A program made the position numbers and the translations under genes. This document shows, in pieces, positions 44,903-57,234 of a DNA stretch of 64,000 nt. The notes under the pieces were generated by a model, which was not told where the DNA came from, did not search any database, and saw only the letters and a list, made by a program, of their open reading frames with translations. Position 1 is the stretch's first letter; the number at the start of each line of letters is the position of its first letter. Source of the DNA: Bugula neritina (taxonomy: Eukaryota; Bryozoa; Gymnolaemata; Cheilostomatida; Bugulidae); NCBI GenBank assembly GCA_964035545.1, contig CAXIUT010000077.1:24903-88902 (forward strand), given 5' to 3'.

Positions 44903-45693
44903 TCAAGAAGTATTTTTTATTTTTTTAAAAGTTTTGATATTTCTTCTACAAACAGGACAATTATTGGTACTTTTTTTAACATGCTAGCAACAACTAAAAC
45001 ACAAACAAAGGTGGTTACAAGGTTCAATAAGAGTATCTACTTTCTAACTAAAACAAATAATGCAATCGTCTGTTTAATTTCCACCTTTATAGATATTATC
45101 AAGTTGAGTAACTATCTAGTTATACTATAGTTTTTATAATAAAACTTTCCAGTTTTATTGGCCTGTATTTTTCACAGAATACTAAGTTTTTTAATTAGTA
45201 GCTTGACTAACCAATCTAAGTATTACGTTACAACCTGTAATTCTATTAAACCCATTCAGGTTATAAACTTTCTAAAATTTATTTTTCTTTCCTGCCTATA
45301 AATAATCTTAATAAAAAAGCTAACTTTATATTCTAAGAGTTATCTTCGACTATGGATGTTCTTAAACATTTCGAACACCAATGTAAATCTACAATTTAAC
45401 TCCATTATCACTATCATACTTGAACTATATTTTGAAAGCATTGGGTTGAGAGTGCTGTATAGTTAGAGAAATACGATGTTTAGACTTGGTTTATAGATAG
45501 AAGAAGTTCTATGCACTGATTTGAACTAAGTTTATGTCACTTTTGGTTGATGGATCCTGTGAGCATCTCCAATGTTGTAGCTAGGAACGTTGGTGTAGTT
45601 TGCTTGAAGATTGTTCATTGCTTGGTTGTGTTGAGCCATGTTGAAGTTTGCATTTTTGCTGAAATCATCATTTTTCGCTTAATTATTACCCAT
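44903..45693 (-). CDS. Mahogunin/RNF157-type RING E3 ligase
   Basis: 256-aa ubiquitin ligase. The C-terminal RING (CIICFSQKVDTLIEPCNHLC, then CFSCCQHV and CPVCRRNI) has the Cys/His spacing of the MGRN1/LOG2 group. The preceding region (VTQLDNIYKGG just before the RING) matches the domain associated with RING in that group. The N-terminus MGNNQAK has Gly2; mahogunin-group ligases are often N-myristoylated. One 20-nt intron at 45455-45474; 771 coding nt is divisible by 3. Likely acts on membrane cargo at endosomes, from family knowledge. Confidence 0.82.
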
Positions 45694-45723
45694 GTGGATT
45701 ATTAATTATAAACTTATAAAGAA

Positions 45724-46812
45724 TCAAAGCTATTAATTTACCTTTTATTTTTAACCTTATTAGCTCTCAAAGATAGATTATTCCTTTTATATTGCTTTTA
45801 CTTCATATATTTAGAGATTATTGTCTTAAAATTGAACAATCAGTCTAAATATATTTGCCTATTCTTTTGATATCCAGCTCCTTTTAGGCTGATTCCTAGA
45901 AATTGGCATGATAGTTATATTCTTAGAGAGTAATTAAAACTATTTTGATTCATTTTATCTGATCAATAATTAATCTTTCTAATTTCCTCCGATTACATGA
46001 ATACCTTGAATAGTTGTAAGCGATTTAAAGCTAAAACTTTTGAATTTTTATTTTAGAGTAGCATAGTACTAATCAACTTGTGTTATCTATGTTCTAAAGC
46101 TGTAGACATCATATTTATTATCTTTTTATCTGATAACATAATTTAATAACAGACTTTGAATAAGTATTTCTTTTCCTATTCGACTAATTTAACTAATATC
46201 TGATGTTGCATTAAATAAACATTTTTGTTATTGTTTACTATCTCCTATTATTACTCTTAAACATATTTATTGCTATCTTATTACCACTATTTTGATTATT
46301 TAAACCTATTATTTCTATTAAATAAATGCTTTAAGAAACCATTATTGTTTTTTACAACTAGAAATCACATTTTTAGAATCCTAAAGTAAAAATTATTAAG
46401 AACTATCATAAACTCGAAGATCTTTATTCGTTAATAAATATATTTTTTGTTATTTTTAGATTAAATCAATTATTTTTTGGTGTTTGAAATTAATTTAAAC
46501 TTTGATTTATCTGATATTTAAAGTTTATGGTTTGAATATCAAAACTTTCGATCGATTCTTTCTTAATATAAACTTCCCCTTCTCTTAATCAATTTGTATG
46601 ATTGATTACTCTTGTTTAAGAGTTGTCTGAGAAGTATATTTACCAGTTTATGTAGAAATAAATCCAAATATATTTTTAGATTGAGTCACAAAGAATATTT
46701 TACCATCAAGAAATATTACATCATGAATCTCTTAGCCTTTTGGAAGTTGACTAGGAATAGAAAGAGAAGAAATAAGGTAGAGAACCAAAGATAGAACCAA
46801 GAGATATTGCAT
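45724..46812 (-). CDS. Secreted/ER beta-propeller-like protein
   Basis: Intron-free 362-aa frame. It begins with a clear signal peptide (MQYLLVLSLVLYLISSLSIP). The body alternates short strands and polar turns as in a propeller (VIFLDGKIFFVTQSKNIFGF, IYLLTNKDLRVYDSSQQFLL), without WD signatures. Gln, Lys and Ile are abundant. No membrane anchor or retention signal seen. The fold guess is weak. It starts 103 bp from the stop of the next coiled-coil gene, and its own stop is 31 bp from the start of the RING ligase gene. Confidence 0.55.
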
Positions 46813-46915
46813 AGAATAGAATATTATTATAAATGAATATGATATTAAAATAAGGTTCAGAAGAATAGTATTTATTGAATAAGTATGATTTTTAAAGAAT
46901 ATGCATTATGAAGGA

Positions 46916-47416
46916 TCAGTAAATATCTTGAATTTCATCGAAAGAAGATTTATTATACTCTCCCTATAAAAGTAGTTTATTGGTAAATTTCAAGTTGTCA
47001 TTTTCACTTGTAAGACTTTCATTCTTTTTCATCAACTACTCATTTTCTTTGATTATCAAAGTCAGTTTCTTGTAAATATTTAAAAATGAACGTTTCAGAA
47101 CGATGTTTTCTTGATCAAGACTCAAATTAAGAGGCTTTTTCAATTAGCTTTTCTTTTCTTAAAGAATTTTGCTACAAGTTTGTGCCTCTTCTTCCAATAT
47201 TTTAACTGCAAGTTCAAGGTTATTCTCGAGTTATTCTAAAAGATTTCGAACTTTTGCTTTATCAAGATAATTATATCGCTTCAAAATTATTCTGAGATTT
47301 CCTTCGAGTTACTCTTCATAAGAGTGGTAACCTTAGTTATTAGTGAGTATGAGGGTGTGTTCGTTACTGAGATGATGTTTGCTTAACAGAGGCTTTAGTT
47401 GAAGTTTGCTCGACAT
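46916..47416 (-). CDS. Coiled-coil protein with CUE-like helix
   Basis: Intron-free 166 aa, unrecognised. Residues about 40-70 (LRIILKRYNYLDKAKVRNLL then LELAVKILEEEA) have the length and hydrophobic pattern of a three-helix UBA/CUE-like fold, and the rest is coiled coil (LIIKENEQLMKKNESLTSEN). No localisation signal. A ubiquitin-linked adaptor role is speculation. Confidence 0.58.
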
Positions 47417-48036
47417 TATGTTAATAATAATGAATAATTATTAACCAAGTAAAAAGAGTGTAGCTTTAACTCAAATATGTTCTTAAAAAGAAAATAAAGC
47501 TAAAAAGAATATAATTAAATTAAAATTGATATTATTTTGGTCAAATAAATAGAATAAAAAAGAAAAAACTATTAAAAGAGATATTAAGAAAGTTATTTTG
47601 ATAAATAAAATGGAAAAATAAATTATTGCTCTTATATTAAAATATTTTATTCTCATAAAGTATTATTACTTAAACATTTCTAAATAGACTATTAAGGTCC
47701 ATTAATACAAACTGAACAAAGTTAAAACGAGGAAATAAGTCTAAATTAGATAATTTTTTGCATTATTTAAGGATTATTCTGATTAAATAAATGATTTCTC
47801 AAGTAAATATAGCCTTATTTTATCTCTATCAAGTGTACTTTAGTATTTTATTAATTTAAACTTAAATTCGTGTCAAAAATTCAAAAAAATAAAAGTGGTT
47901 AATATCATTCTTAATTTTATAAAAGTGGATAAAAGTTGTTTATTGGATGATATCAATTGATCTGATTTGATGTTATTTTTATAATTCAAACTAGCTTTAA
48001 ATTTAATTCTTAATTTAGCGGTTTAATAACAAAAAA
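47417..48036. other. Intergenic region, no gene seen
   Basis: 620 bp, the largest gene-free stretch in the window and strongly A/T-rich. A 62-codon open frame starting near 47790 is expected by chance with a single stop codon and has no gene-like composition. It lies between divergent genes. Confidence 0.6.
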
Positions 48037-48735
48037 ATGTCAGGTGTTATCTCAATTTAAGGTAATCTAGGAGCCGGAAAAAGCACACTACTATCCCTCT
48101 TTGACTTCACTACCATTAAGGAACCAGTAGACTAATGGGAGAAGATGGCTGGAGGAAATATCCTCAAGAATTATTATGAAGATCCTAAACGTTGGGCTTT
48201 TACTTTCCAACTCCACGCTCTTCACTCAAGAACCAACATTTGGAATAAAACTTTGACTGAAGCATCTCAACAAATGCATTTTTCTGAAAGATCTCCTCTA
48301 GCTGATAGACATGTGTTTGGTTAGATTATGTATCGCTAAGGGAATATGGATGAAGCTTAATATGAAATTTACAATCAAGTTTGTTCCTAACTCATCAAAG
48401 ATTGTCCTCTAAAAGCTGTAATCTACCTAAGATGTACTCCAGAACTGTGCTTGAAAAGGATTAAACAAAGAAATAGAGAAGGAGAGGAAGGAATTCCTCT
48501 TGAATACTTAACAAAAGTTCATGAAAGGCATGAAGAATGGTTGAAAACATTGAAGGGTATACCTATTTTGACTATTGATACAGGGATATACGATATCCAT
48601 GATAAGATTGATCAGAAAGAGGTGAATAGTTTAATAACAAGGTTTATTTAAGATGTGAAGATGATTGAAAGTCGATGTGAAAACAGTGAATCTTCAGAAG
48701 AAACAGCAAGCAAAAAGACAGTAGTTCAAAGTTGA
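48037..48735 (+). CDS. Deoxyribonucleoside kinase (dNK/TK2 family)
   Basis: Salvage kinase that phosphorylates deoxynucleosides with ATP. Intron-free 232 aa. P-loop GNLGAGKST at residues 9-17, then KEPVDQW (substrate Glu and Trp), the FTFQLHALHSR helix, SERSPLADRHVF (the ERS motif with catalytic Glu/Arg), IYLRCTPELCLKRIKQRNRE (LID with Arg) and IPLEYLTKVHERHEEW. All key residues are present. No presequence. Substrate preference cannot be read. The C-terminal Ser/Glu tail is probably disordered. Confidence 0.92.
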
Positions 48736-48770
48736 TTATGAGCTCTTTATTTTTAATAATTATATGAATA

Positions 48771-50534
48771 TCAATTGATCCTATAGTATCTTATAGACAG
48801 GCTGATCCAAACAGCAAAAATGTTATCAGGAAAGACAACAAGTTTAGATCTGAGACCAAAATAGACTGATTCTCCTTTGGTCATCAATATTTACTTTGAT
48901 TTTGGCTGTTCTAAAAGTTGATTCATGATTTAGTTAGGATCCAAAGTTGTAAGTTGAATTGGAAAGGCTTTAAATGTATGTTTTTGTGGAATATAAGTTT
49001 TTATTGCTAGTTGAAATTCTTATTCGCAGAAAGTTTGACCTGTGACTCTTTAGATTTCATAGTTAGTGAGAGCAGTTGTTAGCAGATGTGATAGGATTTA
49101 ATCATATGCATAGGTGAGTTTATGTTTGTTTCTGAATTATGATATTTGTTTAAGAAGAGATGTCTAAATATTTTATTAAATAGTGTATGGGTTGATGGTC
49201 GGATAAGACAAAGAAAGACTTTTATTATAGTCTTGTAGTTATTATAAAACACTTTAATCTAATTTCTTCCATAGAGTATTATCTTTAAAATTGAATTTAG
49301 TTCCTGAAATAGAATCATCTAGCTGAATATTAGCATAAAATTATTTATTGTTGTAAACAGCATTGATAGTTTCGTAGTATGTTAAAGCTTTTGGAGAAAA
49401 AAAGTCAAGTTTAATACCTTTTGTACACTACCAAAAAGTTATACTATTTGTACTTTCTGTCATCACCCAGGTATGTTAATTTTTTGAAGTACTGCCAACA
49501 CAAACATAGGCTTTTAGACCCATTCCTAAAAGTAAAGAACAAAGCAGGTGACAATGATCTTCAACTAGACCTCCCTGTCCAGCGAGCATAGTACTAAATC
49601 TTCTAAAAGATTTTTATTTTTGCATTTATGGCTAGATAAAAGGAATTAAAGAACAAAATCTGAGAGCATGATGTGGAGAATCAATGCCTCTAACTCCATA
49701 GAGTGGTTTAACAAGTTTAGGGAGAGCCATATATATTTTATCTTATGTTTGTGCATAAATGGGTATTCTTCTCGTTTGAAAAGATCTATGAACATTTTTA
49801 AGTTAATTCCAGAATTTGTTAGCATACGAATAAAACTTATTATTTGAAAATTATTTTTGTTTTTGTTAAAGCTATAATTGCCGATTGAGAGATCCCTAAG
49901 AAAGAAAGAAGTGTTTCGGAAGAGGACTAATTTGCATAGTAACTGATAGAATACCAGCTGTTTGTAAAGTTGATAATCCATCATGTTGATAAGGTGCTAA
50001 CTACAAATCTATCGATAAAGAACCATAGGAAAGGACAAATCGCCATTAAACTAACTTTAATGAGTAGATCATTTTTTTATCTCCAGATTTAACAGCCATA
50101 ACTATAAGTTCTAAATTTTGGTTGTTATCAGATTTCAGTTGGTTAGTTTTGAGATTAATATTGAGTTTTTAATTGATAGCAAAGCTTTATGAAGTTGGAT
50201 ATGATGCACTTCTTACTTTCTGCGAAAACCCTGAAAGAACAAAATAAAACGAAGATGGTCTCTACAAATCAAGCAGCTGTTTAAATTTTCTTCCCTTTGT
50301 AATAGTTAAACTCAAATTATGATTCATATTTTTAAGCGGCTCAGTACTAATTTGTTCTTCTTCCCTTATTTTATTCTAAATATCGTCTAACAATTGAAGT
50401 TCATTGAGCATTTTAAGAAGAGCATCTTAATCAAGTGACTAAAAATCGATATTTCTTTGCTATACATATTATAATATTTTAGCATGAATATCCGGTTGCT
50501 AGAAATAGGTCAACATTTACTATCTGACATTCAT
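48771..50534 (-). CDS. CEP76: Centrosomal protein CEP76
   Basis: Intron-free 587 aa, matching the length of CEP76, a centriole protein that restrains reduplication. A central C2-like beta domain (residues about 90-240) is followed by the degenerate transglutaminase-like region with the telling block MLAGQGGLVEDHCHLLCSLL then LGMGLKAYVCVGS, and HTWVMTESTNSITFWQ. The peptidase-like triad is only partly present, as in animal CEP76. In ciliates the likely site is the basal body. Converges on the dNK gene with 35 bp between stops. Confidence 0.85.
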
Positions 50535-50591
50535 AACTATTGTTATTATATTATAGAAATTTAAATTTAGAAATAAAAATCAATAAGAATA

Positions 50592-51637
50592 TCAATATAT
50601 TTTATATTGGGCTTTATAAAAATTTGTAAAAGCATTTTTTGCTATTATATGCAGCTATATTGCTCCTCTTATTGGAACTCTAGCAGCTATTTCAGCTATT
50701 GTTGCCTGTTTTGGTATTTTTATCAATACAGCTTCTTAAACTTAACAAAATAGTTCAATTGTGTTGAGTTTGTATTAATCTTTTTGATCCCAAGGTAAAG
50801 GTGTTGAAAATAGTTAGTTTAGACATGAACTTATCTTTTGATTTTAACTTGTTTTAGCTATCAGATCGAATTGTTTAAATTATGGATAAATTATTACAAG
50901 AGGAATTGATATTTTGTCTTAGATAAAATGTATTTTTACTCCTTATGGTAACTGTTAACTACTTTTACCTAATCTCCAATTCTTCATCTTAAAATATTAT
51001 TCTATTTTATTCACTGATTGATTTGATTTCTCTTCTTTCTTTTTGCTTATTTCTTCACTTTTTTATTTTAATTCAAAAGATTCTTTAAGTAAAACTTTAA
51101 GATCAGGATCAGTTTGATTACTGAGTAATTCGATACATTATTTATACTTGGCTAGTGATATATATGCTTTTCCCATTCTGTAGTATGCCTTTATATAAGT
51201 AGGATCATATTTAAGAGTTATTTTACAATCTTATATTACTTTTCCATAATTTTTGTATTTTAAGTTTATCATTGCTCTGTTACAATGTAGTTTAGTTAAA
51301 AGAACAGTATCTTTGGGTTTCAGATTGATAGCTTATGTATACTTATTGTATGCTTCTCTCATGTAGTAAGGACTATTTGGACCTTGCTTTAGTCTAGAAT
51401 TGGCTTTTTTCTTTATTAAATATTAAGTACATTTAAATAATGAGCTGCAGCTTAAGGATCTTATTAATCATCTTTTAATGCTTGTAAAGCAGCAAGATGA
51501 GGATTACTTTAGATATCTTAAGGGAGTTATTTAAGAAAGAGAGGATGTCCTTTAAGATAATTAGTAATTTAATCTGCTTCTTCATTAGTAAGTGGTTTTT
51601 CAGGTTTGTAGTCATCAGGAATTTAGAAAAGGTCCAT
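50592..51637 (-). CDS. TTC4: TTC4/Cns1 TPR co-chaperone
   Basis: 341-aa Hsp90 co-chaperone. The N-terminus MDLFQIPDDYKPEKPL and HPLFLKQLP match the TTC4 lead. Three TPR repeats follow (YYMREAYNKYTQAINLKPKD, LHCNRAMINLKYKNYGKVI, KAYYRMGKAYISLAKY), then a charged helix and the C-terminal wheel domain (IPLVIIYPQFKQFDLI, HIIAKNAFTNFYKAQ). One 20-nt intron at 51411-51430; 1,026 coding nt is divisible by 3. Carboxylate-clamp Asn and Arg lie in the expected TPR helices. Confidence 0.85.
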
Positions 51638-51710
51638 TGGTGAAATTTAATTTACTAAATATAATTCTTTGATAACATAATCTAAAAATAATATATTGAC
51701 AAGGAATAAA

Positions 51711-53859
51711 TCAAATCAACCTAGAATACTTACTTTATTTTATATTTTATTCTCCTTTCATATTCTTTTGCATCTAAAGATCTTCATACATTATCAAAGT
51801 ATACAAAATTTATACATTTGCTAAAAATTCCTATTGAGATAATATATGAAGTTTCTGTCGAAGAAGCTATTTATTAAAAACATATTATTCCTTTAATAAC
51901 TATCTCTGACCTTACTATTGATGTTTGCTCAGTAATTAATAGTAAGTATCAAGCTATATTAATGCAATTTTACATGCTATTTAACAATTGAATAAGAAGA
52001 AAGAAATTTTTAATATCCAAGTCTTCCTTAAAGAAGAAGTCTAAGTTATTCTAGTGATTATGAATCAAGTAAATCTTTAAGATTTTATAATTATAGAGGT
52101 TTTTCTTTAGGTTTTGATTTTACTTGAACTGTGCTATCAAAATTTTATGATTATTCATAAAGACAAACTGATTTAGAAGGATCAGGTAAGTTTTTAGTCA
52201 ATTCCTAGACTGCTTTGACATCTCCCATTATATCTTCAAATTAATATTCTTCTTAAATCTATTAATCATACTCAGAATTCTCTTATGAAAGATCTTCAGG
52301 CTTTTCTTTGATATGATGATCAGAAAAATGATAATTTTGAACTGGCTCAATTGTAGGTAGAGATTTTCTATGCTCTATTGGAAGATCTTATTCAATAATA
52401 TTTTAGTTTTAAGGCTTTTTTGATACATATATTTCTACTTTAAAATCTTATTGAGGAGAAAGAGTCTGTTCTGGTTTTATTTGAGTTTTTGGCTTAACAT
52501 CTGGTATAAACATTTCAATTGTTACTTCTTTTTTATCGTTTACTTTTTTATTTTTCCAAGGTTTTATTGGATCCTATTTTTTTTCTTTGATTGTTTCAAA
52601 ATTGGTCTTTGGTGTTTGAGTGACGTCTTTAATTGGACTTTTTCTGGGACTCTTTTTAGGTTAATTCTCTTTAGAGGGAACAACTAAAGATCCTGTAGCA
52701 AATTTTTGACTTTAGAATTATTTTTATTTTTAAGCTCTCTATATGAAATATAAGTTACTCTTTTTTTAAGATCTTATCTCATTTGTTTTCTCTGTTCCTA
52801 TCTCTTATCTCTCAATTATTATTTTTTATCTTATTTCTATTTCAATGCTTTTAGTTTCATTTCTTTTTCTTTTTCAATTATTTTATTCTTTTTATCAACG
52901 ATTTTGATTTATTTATCTTTTATCAACTGTCTCTTTTAATCTTGCTTTTGAACTTGTTTATTTTGCTCTTCTTTAGATATCAATTTATAAATAAAAGGTT
53001 TGAAAAGAATTGATTAAATCGAAGGTCTCTTTTTTTGATCTACTTGTAACATTTGAAGAATTAAACCTTTCATATCTTTAGAATATTGATTTGGTATCGG
53101 AGGAAAAGATCCTTTAAGTATTTTTAAAGCTAAAACTGGTAAAGAACTTGCATCGAAAGGTAGTTTCAAAGCACATAATTGATACAAAATAATTCCTAGA
53201 GCCCAAATATCTGCTTTAGTAGAATATGGTTTTCCTTAAACCATTTCCGGACTGAGATAATAAGGTGTTCCTACCATAGACGTAGCAGCCATAACAGTTT
53301 TATCTAATGATTTCGAAATACCAAAATCTCCTATTTTAAGAACCTTATCTTAAGTAAGAAAAATGTTAGCAGTTTTAAGATCTCGATGAATAATTCGTCT
53401 TTATATTATTATCATTACTTCGAGTGAATTTCTTGCAAACCAATACACAACTGCGCAAACATAGACAATATAGTTTGCTCACTAATTAGTTTTCCCTCTT
53501 GCTTCTGAATCAACTACTAGAGATCTCCTCCTAAAATAAAAAAAAAAACTACCTTGGGCATATTACATTACTATACATATTTTTTATCCTGTAGTCTGGT
53601 ACACTTCTTTCATTTGGACGATATTAGGATGAGAGAAAAGACTGTGTAATTGAGCTTATCTTAATGCGTTTTATTTTTATTTATCACCTAAGTGACCAAT
53701 ATTGATTCTTTTCATCACATACAACTTTTAATCTTAAACGTTTTAGACCAAATATGCTCGACCCATTGACCCCTATCCCAGTACTTTTACTTTTTTGTAT
53801 TTTTACACTTGTTTACTTTTTTATTATATTTCTCGACTCAACTAAATGCTGTCCTCCAT
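51711..53859 (-). CDS. NEK (NIMA-related) protein kinase
   Basis: 688-aa Ser/Thr kinase. Glycine loop LGQGSMGRAYLV (residues about 32-43), ATP Lys in YVMKRINIG, HRDLKTANIFL, DFG in KIGDFGISKSL, TSMVGTPYYLSPEM and the NEK-typical ADIWALGIILYQLCALKLPF. After the domain come a Lys/Gln/Glu coiled coil, a disordered Pro/Lys/Ser stretch and a conserved-looking C-terminal helical region (VKQHLDTYYQLLSKHQ). Four introns: 51954-51973, 52739-52758, 53399-53418 (20 nt each) and 53531-53552 (22 nt); 2,067 coding nt is divisible by 3. Ciliate NEKs control cilia length and basal bodies. Start codon is 74 bp from a telomere tract. Confidence 0.88.
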
Positions 53860-53932
53860 TGATATCTATACACTTCTCAAATAATATATCAAAAAAATAT
53901 AATCAAACTAAAATTCATCAATAACTTTTTTA

Positions 53933-54013
53933 GGGGTTGGGGTTGGGGTTGGGGTTGGGGTTGGGGTTGGGGTTGGGGTTGGGGTTGGGGTTGGGGTTGG
54001 GGTTGGGGTTGGG
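53933..54013 (+). repeat. Interstitial telomeric tract (GGGGTT)n, 81 bp
   Basis: Pure G-strand repeats in the divergent promoter between the NEK and bromodomain genes. Left flank AATAACTTTTTTA, right flank AATGAATGTTGATG. It leaves almost no unique sequence upstream of the bromodomain gene's first in-frame ATG (54015). Confidence 0.97.
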
Positions 54014-54080
54014 AATGAATGTTGATGTTGTAATATTTATGTTTTCTTTATAAAATTAAATCCAAAATTAATCCGGGAAG

Positions 54081-55074
54081 ATGTTTTCAATAAAGGGTTT
54101 AACTCCAATCGACAGATAGCTAAGTAAAAAGGTAGTAAAAATAATTCATGGTTTACTAATGATGTAGTAATCTTCAGCTTTTCGTAAGCCAGTTCCTCAT
54201 AAAGGTAATATCTTTTTGATATAGCTCTTGGACTAGAAGACTATAAGAAGGTAATTAAAAAACCAACTGATTTGAATTTAATAAGAAGACAATACAACTA
54301 AGGCAAATACAAATTTGTGGAATAAATTTTAGATTAGATTCAACTTTGCTGGGATAATTGTAAATTATACAATGCCATTGAATCATAAATATACAACCAG
54401 GCTTTGTTCATGGAACAAGCTTTTGATAAATTTGGATTAGATGTTTTACCTAGTTTTTGGGAAGGATTAGACAGATAAAGCTATAATGATAAATTCAACT
54501 AAAAAAAAGCTGAAGAGTAAAAAACAAAAAAAACTTAAAATAAATCAACAATCAAACAGTAACTATCTATTGATTTAGTTAAAATATGAACTATCCAAGA
54601 TAAGATTCAAACAAAAGTAAATTTAAGAAGCAAGTAACATTCAAACCAAAATAAACCTACATAGAACCAGAATAGTAAATAATAGAATAATAATATAAAT
54701 AACGAGCAGATGAAATATAAAAATAACAAATATCAAACAATCCCTAAAACAATGACAAAGGTTCAATGGATATCTAGTAGGCATAATAACATCCATAAAG
54801 TTTAGTATAACCAATAATGGTTAATTTATTTAGCAATCCAACCAGATAGTAGTTATTATAGATGAGTTAACTTGTTATAGCTTTATATGATAAATAAAAC
54901 TTTACAATGCTTGAGAAAGTTCTTTAGATTTTGCATTCTAATTAAAAATAAAATATGTCGTTAAATAAAAATGGATTGATGAGCTTCAAAATGAATAAAA
55001 TACATATTTCCACCTACTACAGAATCAAAAAACTTTTAGGAATCGGATAAGAAACTACCTCTCTCATCGAATGA
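54081..55074 (+). CDS. Bromodomain protein (BET-like)
   Basis: 317-aa chromatin reader. The bromodomain (residues about 15-125) contains AFRKPVPHKALGLEDYKKVI, the acetyl-lysine binding NCKLYNA with its Asn, and WDN before it, as in BET proteins. After a Gln/Lys-rich linker, a C-terminal helical part (LVIALYDKQNFTMLEKVLQ) loosely recalls an ET-type region. Two 20-nt introns, 54205-54224 and 54559-54578; 954 coding nt is divisible by 3. An in-frame ATG at 54015 would add 22 residues; 54081 is preferred because the extra segment is low-complexity. Promoter region overwritten by telomere repeats. Confidence 0.82.
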
Positions 55075-55112
55075 TATCTCCTTTAATCAATATTACCTGA
55101 ATCTATTCAAAA

Positions 55113-55582
55113 TCATAATCTTATCTTTTATAGTAGTCTTTTGATCTCATCTTGCTCGATATTGCTCTCATTATTCTATACTTATTCCAGTTATTCTTAG
55201 ACTTTTATGTTGTTAATCGATATCATCTACCCGTCTATTCCTTGAAAAGTAGCTAGTTTTCCTTATTAGGTTTAGATTGTCTAGCCATCAGGAATCAACT
55301 CATATCGTAATAATTTTTTATACACCTCATCGAAATGCTCAACCTTAATCGTTTTTAATCTACATTGAAACTTAAAATAGGACTGTAACCTTTGCTCAGA
55401 TGTGAAGGAATTTTTGACTATTGGAGATATATTGAAAAGTTGCTAGAGTCACGAAGTTCAACAAACTTAGGAGATTGTAGAAAAACTCGAAGACCAAGTG
55501 TTTAACAGTAAATCGATGAACTTTTATCTACATTTTTGCAAAGAATTATCAACTTGTCTACTTTTGAGAGTGCTTTTCGCAT
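55113..55582 (-). CDS. VOC-fold (glyoxalase/bleomycin-resistance superfamily) protein
   Basis: 149 aa. VOC halves: KLIILCKNVDKSSSIYCQTL and GLRVFLQSPKFVEL in the first, then YSPILSFNVEHFDEVYKKLL, and GKLATFQGIDGQMISI in the second. The usual metal ligands His and Glu are not clearly all present, so activity cannot be assumed. One 20-nt intron at 55344-55363 joins the halves; 450 coding nt is divisible by 3. The C-terminal Gln/Glu tail is helical. Converges on the bromodomain gene with 38 bp between stops. Confidence 0.75.
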
Positions 55583-55650
55583 ATATAATAAGAATAATCT
55601 TATCAAATCATTGATATCAAAGAGCAATTGTAGAATAAAGAAATAGTAAA

Positions 55651-57234
55651 TCATTATTTTATAGATATTCCTTCTTAAAGGGCAATATTTTGTTCATCTT
55701 CTTTGGCTATATTTTGTCTATTTATTTCTGTTATTTTATCTTTTGAATATGATTCATTTTAAGAAACAATATTTTTTTAAGCTTCTTTTTGATCATTCTT
55801 TTGATTTTCAAGTTTCAGTATTTTATCAAGCAGCTTTCTATTTGATATTTTATATCTATTCAGACAGATCTCATATCTTTTGATTATTTTGCTTTTATAT
55901 TAGTTTTTCTAATCGACTTCTTAATTATTCTTATCTAATTAGTCAATAAAGAGAGGTAATTTAGACAATGAAAACGACGCCGACCTCTTGATTTTCCCTA
56001 CTTTATTTTTTTATTTCTGATAAGAACTAATACTATCGATATCAAAAGTTTCTTCAATAAACTATTCAGTCAAACTGCTTTATTATTATTCCTAAAAAAT
56101 ACAAAAATTAAATTTAGATGGATTAATAGTAACTTAAACAGCTGAATTTATTTAAAACTTATTTCTTTTTTCTTGATTTTATTTAAAACTATTATTTTGA
56201 CATTATTTTTATATCAGTCGAATCATCTATTTTTGTTCTATGATTGTTTGCTCTAACATTTATACACTTTAGTTTTATTTTATTAGCTATTATTCAAGTT
56301 CAAATATATTCTAACTTATTTATTCTATTGTTGCTCGATGACTATCATTCATATACACTAATTTTAATTTTTCTTTTTATATTATTTAGATTTATTTTGA
56401 TAAAATTTTGATAGTTTATTGAAGTTGCTTTATTGAAGCAGTTTGTTGAATTATTATTGATTATTTTGATTAAATTAGTGATTAAAGTTCTTTTTTTGAG
56501 TTGGTATTTTATTACTAAGTATTTATTCTTTATTTTATTAATTACTAGATCTTTTATTCTGATTATTTCAATTCAAGTTTGATTTTTTTATTTTAAAGCT
56601 CTAAATCATAAATAATTTCTTATTTTTAAATTAGTGACTGGTCAAATTCAGATCTTAAACTACCTGTAATTGACTACTTAATATCATTTTCAATAGACTT
56701 TACTAATTACATATTTATCTTTTACTATCTTTTTACTTTATTGAATGATCCATTTTAATTTAGATGATATAGAAGTTTAAAGAATTAATTGAGTTTTTTA
56801 TCCAAATTAAGATGATTAATACTTTTAGGAAAACTACAAAGAATATTAGGATTTTTAGGATCAATATTGTACATCAAATTATATATTTTTTTAACCTTTT
56901 CAGTTCTTTCTTTAAACTGTTGACCAATCTGTTTAATCATAACTTTTAGTTGATAACTTTGAATATTTTTAAGTTACTGCTCTAGTCCAATATTATTTGA
57001 TTGATAAATTAGTTGAAGTAAATGTATTGATTGACTGCTATCTTTTTTCTGTTCAGAAGAAGGTATATTGATGTTAAAACTTTTGGGACTATTTTGACAT
57101 GATTCGTAGTTGTAGAAAGATTTAGAGAGTCTAGCTGATGATGAAGGAAGAGTCAGTTACTATATATGTGGTTAAGTATATTTTTTTTTATAGTTTGAAA
57201 ATTAAGCTTTATCTTTTTCTGGGTTCTTATTCAT
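55651..57234 (-). CDS. Coiled-coil protein of unknown function
   Basis: Intron-free 527-aa frame, unrecognised. The first 90 residues are Ser/Pro-rich and disordered. A helical domain (YQLKVMIKQIGQQFKERTEK) leads to a coiled coil across about residues 190-330 (YDLELQNKKIKLELKQSEQK, LEQTIIEQKQMIRLIQKQ). After a Ser-rich break comes a last helix pair (RYEICLNRYKISNRKLLDKI). Very rich in Gln, most encoded by TAA/TAG. A cytoskeletal role is possible by composition. Confidence 0.62.

Noticed and set aside
47790-47980. 62-codon open frame in the 620-bp intergenic region
   Set aside because: With one stop codon and A/T-rich DNA such lengths occur by chance; composition is not gene-like and there is no homology I can see.
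5757-54013. Tetrahymena-type chromosome breakage sequence beside the telomere tracts
   Set aside because: I saw no copy of the 15-bp Tetrahymena element near any tract; flanks are only A/T-rich.
55101-55660. Plus-strand frame after the bromodomain gene
   Set aside because: It lacks a start codon and overlaps the minus-strand VOC-domain gene, whose two halves join through a standard 20-nt intron.
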